A DNA stretch of 31,007 nt from Lachnospiraceae bacterium (lineage in GTDB: Bacteria; Bacillota_A; Clostridia; Lachnospirales; Lachnospiraceae): assembly GCA_017613595.1 (NCBI GenBank), contig JAGADM010000115.1, forward strand, positions 1 through 31,007, in the 5' to 3' direction. Positions within the stretch are counted from its first letter, which is position 1. Each line of letters begins with the position of its first letter. The translations under genes were made by a program, and so were the position numbers. The notes under the pieces are model-generated. The model was not told the origin of the DNA. It saw only the letters and a program-made list of their open reading frames with translations, and did no database searches. Of the stretch, positions 30,155-31,007 are shown piece by piece.

Positions 30155-31007
30155 GAAGAAAAGGTCCGATATCATCCTGAAAAAGGATATGGTAAAGAAG
30201 GGCGCGGAAGCCGCAGCGAAGAAGGCCGAAGAGGCTCAGAAGACCGCGGAGCAGACCGTGAAGGAAACGGAAGCTGCAGCCGGGGAAGTTTCGAAGAAGA
30301 CCGAGGAAGCCGTGAAGGATGCAGCGGAAAATGTGAAGGAAGCTTCGGAAAATACGGCTGAAGCCGCAAAGGAAACCGCTAAGGAAGCAACCGATGTTGA
30401 CGGCAATCCGATGAGCGAGGAAATCTCGAAGGCACTCAAGGATTCCTTCATGGAAGCTTACAAGAAGCAGACCGAAGGCGAACTCGAGGACGAGCTTGAC
30501 GATAACGTCATGATCCTCTGTGAAAACCTCGTAAAGATTTATAAGACCAAGGAAACCGAAGTTCTTGCGCTGCAGGGTCTCGAGCTTCGTGTCGAGAAGG
30601 GCGAATTTATCGCCATAATCGGTAGTTCTGGTTCCGGTAAGTCAACCTTCCTGAACCTGCTCGGCGGACTTGACCGTCCGAGCGCCGGCAAATTATACGT
30701 GGACGGCAAGAACCTGTTTAAGATGACCGAAAGCCAGCTTGTTTCCTATAAGCAGAAGACGGTCGGATTTGTCTGGCAGAACAATGCGAGAAACCTGCTG
30801 CCTTACCTGACGGCGATCCAAAACGTAGAGCTGCCGATGCTGTTCTGCGAGCCGAAGGAACGTCATGAGAGAGCGCTTGAACTGCTTACGCTTGTCGGAA
30901 TGGCGCACAAGAAGGACAGCAAGCTGAACCAGCTGTCCGGCGGTGAACAGCAGCGTATCGCAATTGCCATTGCACTTGCAAACCGTCCGAAGCTGCTTCT
31001 TGCCGAC
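30147..31007 (+). CDS. Second ABC transporter ATPase with Ala/Lys/Glu-rich N-terminal extension (partial at window end)
   Basis: The frame runs from ATG 30147 (AGGAGG at 30135-30140) to the window edge, giving 287 residues without a stop. Residues 1-118 are an extension rich in Ala, Lys, Glu and Thr with LEA-like 11-residue periodicity near 51-83, then an acidic stretch (EGELEDELDD). The ATPase domain begins near 122: Walker A IGSSGSGKS (158-166), Q-loop FVWQNN (208-213), signature LSGGEQQR (263-270) and the start of Walker B LLLAD (283-287). The usual Arg in the helix after the signature (IARAL) is Ile here (IAIAL). The 8-bp overlap with the first ATPase implies coupled translation and possibly a heterodimeric motor. 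The C-terminus, and any second permease, lie beyond the window. Confidence 0.9.
   Translation, partial: MSKKKRSDIILKKDMVKKGAEAAAKKAEEAQKTAEQTVKETEAAAGEVSKKTEEAVKDAAENVKEASENTAEAAKETAKEATDVDGNPMSEEISKALKDSFMEAYKKQTEGELEDELDDNVMILCENLVKIYKTKETEVLALQGLELRVEKGEFIAIIGSSGSGKSTFLNLLGGLDRPSAGKLYVDGKNLFKMTESQLVSYKQKTVGFVWQNNARNLLPYLTAIQNVELPMLFCEPKERHERALELLTLVGMAHKKDSKLNQLSGGEQQRIAIAIALANRPKLLLAD

Overview
The window is a tightly packed bacterial chromosome segment of moderate-to-high GC in which every supported gene lies on the + strand. The order rplS-lepB-rbgA-rnhB-yraN, followed by pgeF, a DUF512 radical SAM gene, der, plsY and gpsA, is typical of Clostridia. Together with the lipoprotein transporter parts and fhs, it points to an anaerobic Firmicute, probably a GC-richer Lachnospiraceae-like organism. 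That placement is inferred from gene order, not from a search.

Region 1 (1-12046). rplS ends at two tandem intrinsic terminators. A strong sigma-A promoter at 477-505 then starts a long co-directional series: signal peptidase lepB, the ribosome-assembly GTPase rbgA, RNase HII rnhB, yraN, pgeF, a PDZ/radical SAM DUF512 protein, the double GTPase der, the acyltransferase plsY, gpsA, a membrane-anchored SH3b protein, and the hexuronate genes uxuA and uxuB. Gaps are 0-70 bp and several genes overlap. PlsY and GpsA supply the first steps of phospholipid synthesis; RbgA and Der serve the 50S ribosomal subunit.

Region 2 (12047-21429). A membrane-anchored MutS-family ATPase, RNase HI and full-length MutS form a nucleic-acid cluster. 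They are followed by a cytoplasmic glycoside-hydrolase-like protein resembling GH26, a small CxxC DUF1858 protein, a phospho-sugar mutase and a type I mannose-6-phosphate isomerase. The last two interconvert hexose phosphates.

Region 3 (21430-31007). A second clear promoter, with a palindrome across its -35 box, drives fhs (formate-tetrahydrofolate ligase). After a GC-rich stem-loop comes an ABC exporter cluster: a MacA/HlyD-like lipoprotein adaptor, a second lipoprotein that looks like two adaptors fused in tandem, a 10-helix permease with two FtsX modules and two large extracellular domains, and two different ATPases. The second ATPase has an Ala/Lys/Glu-rich LEA-like N-terminal extension and runs off the window. 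This cluster is the most unusual part of the window.

Several starts were moved from the longest open frame using ribosome binding sites: lepB 555, pgeF 3260, der TTG 5432, MutS-like TTG 12075, rnhA 13769, DUF1858 18457, fhs 21549, adaptor 23304 and ATPase 29450. No tRNA, rRNA, CRISPR array, insertion sequence or phage gene was seen. No gene-free stretch exceeds 300 bases; the longest is 362-554.
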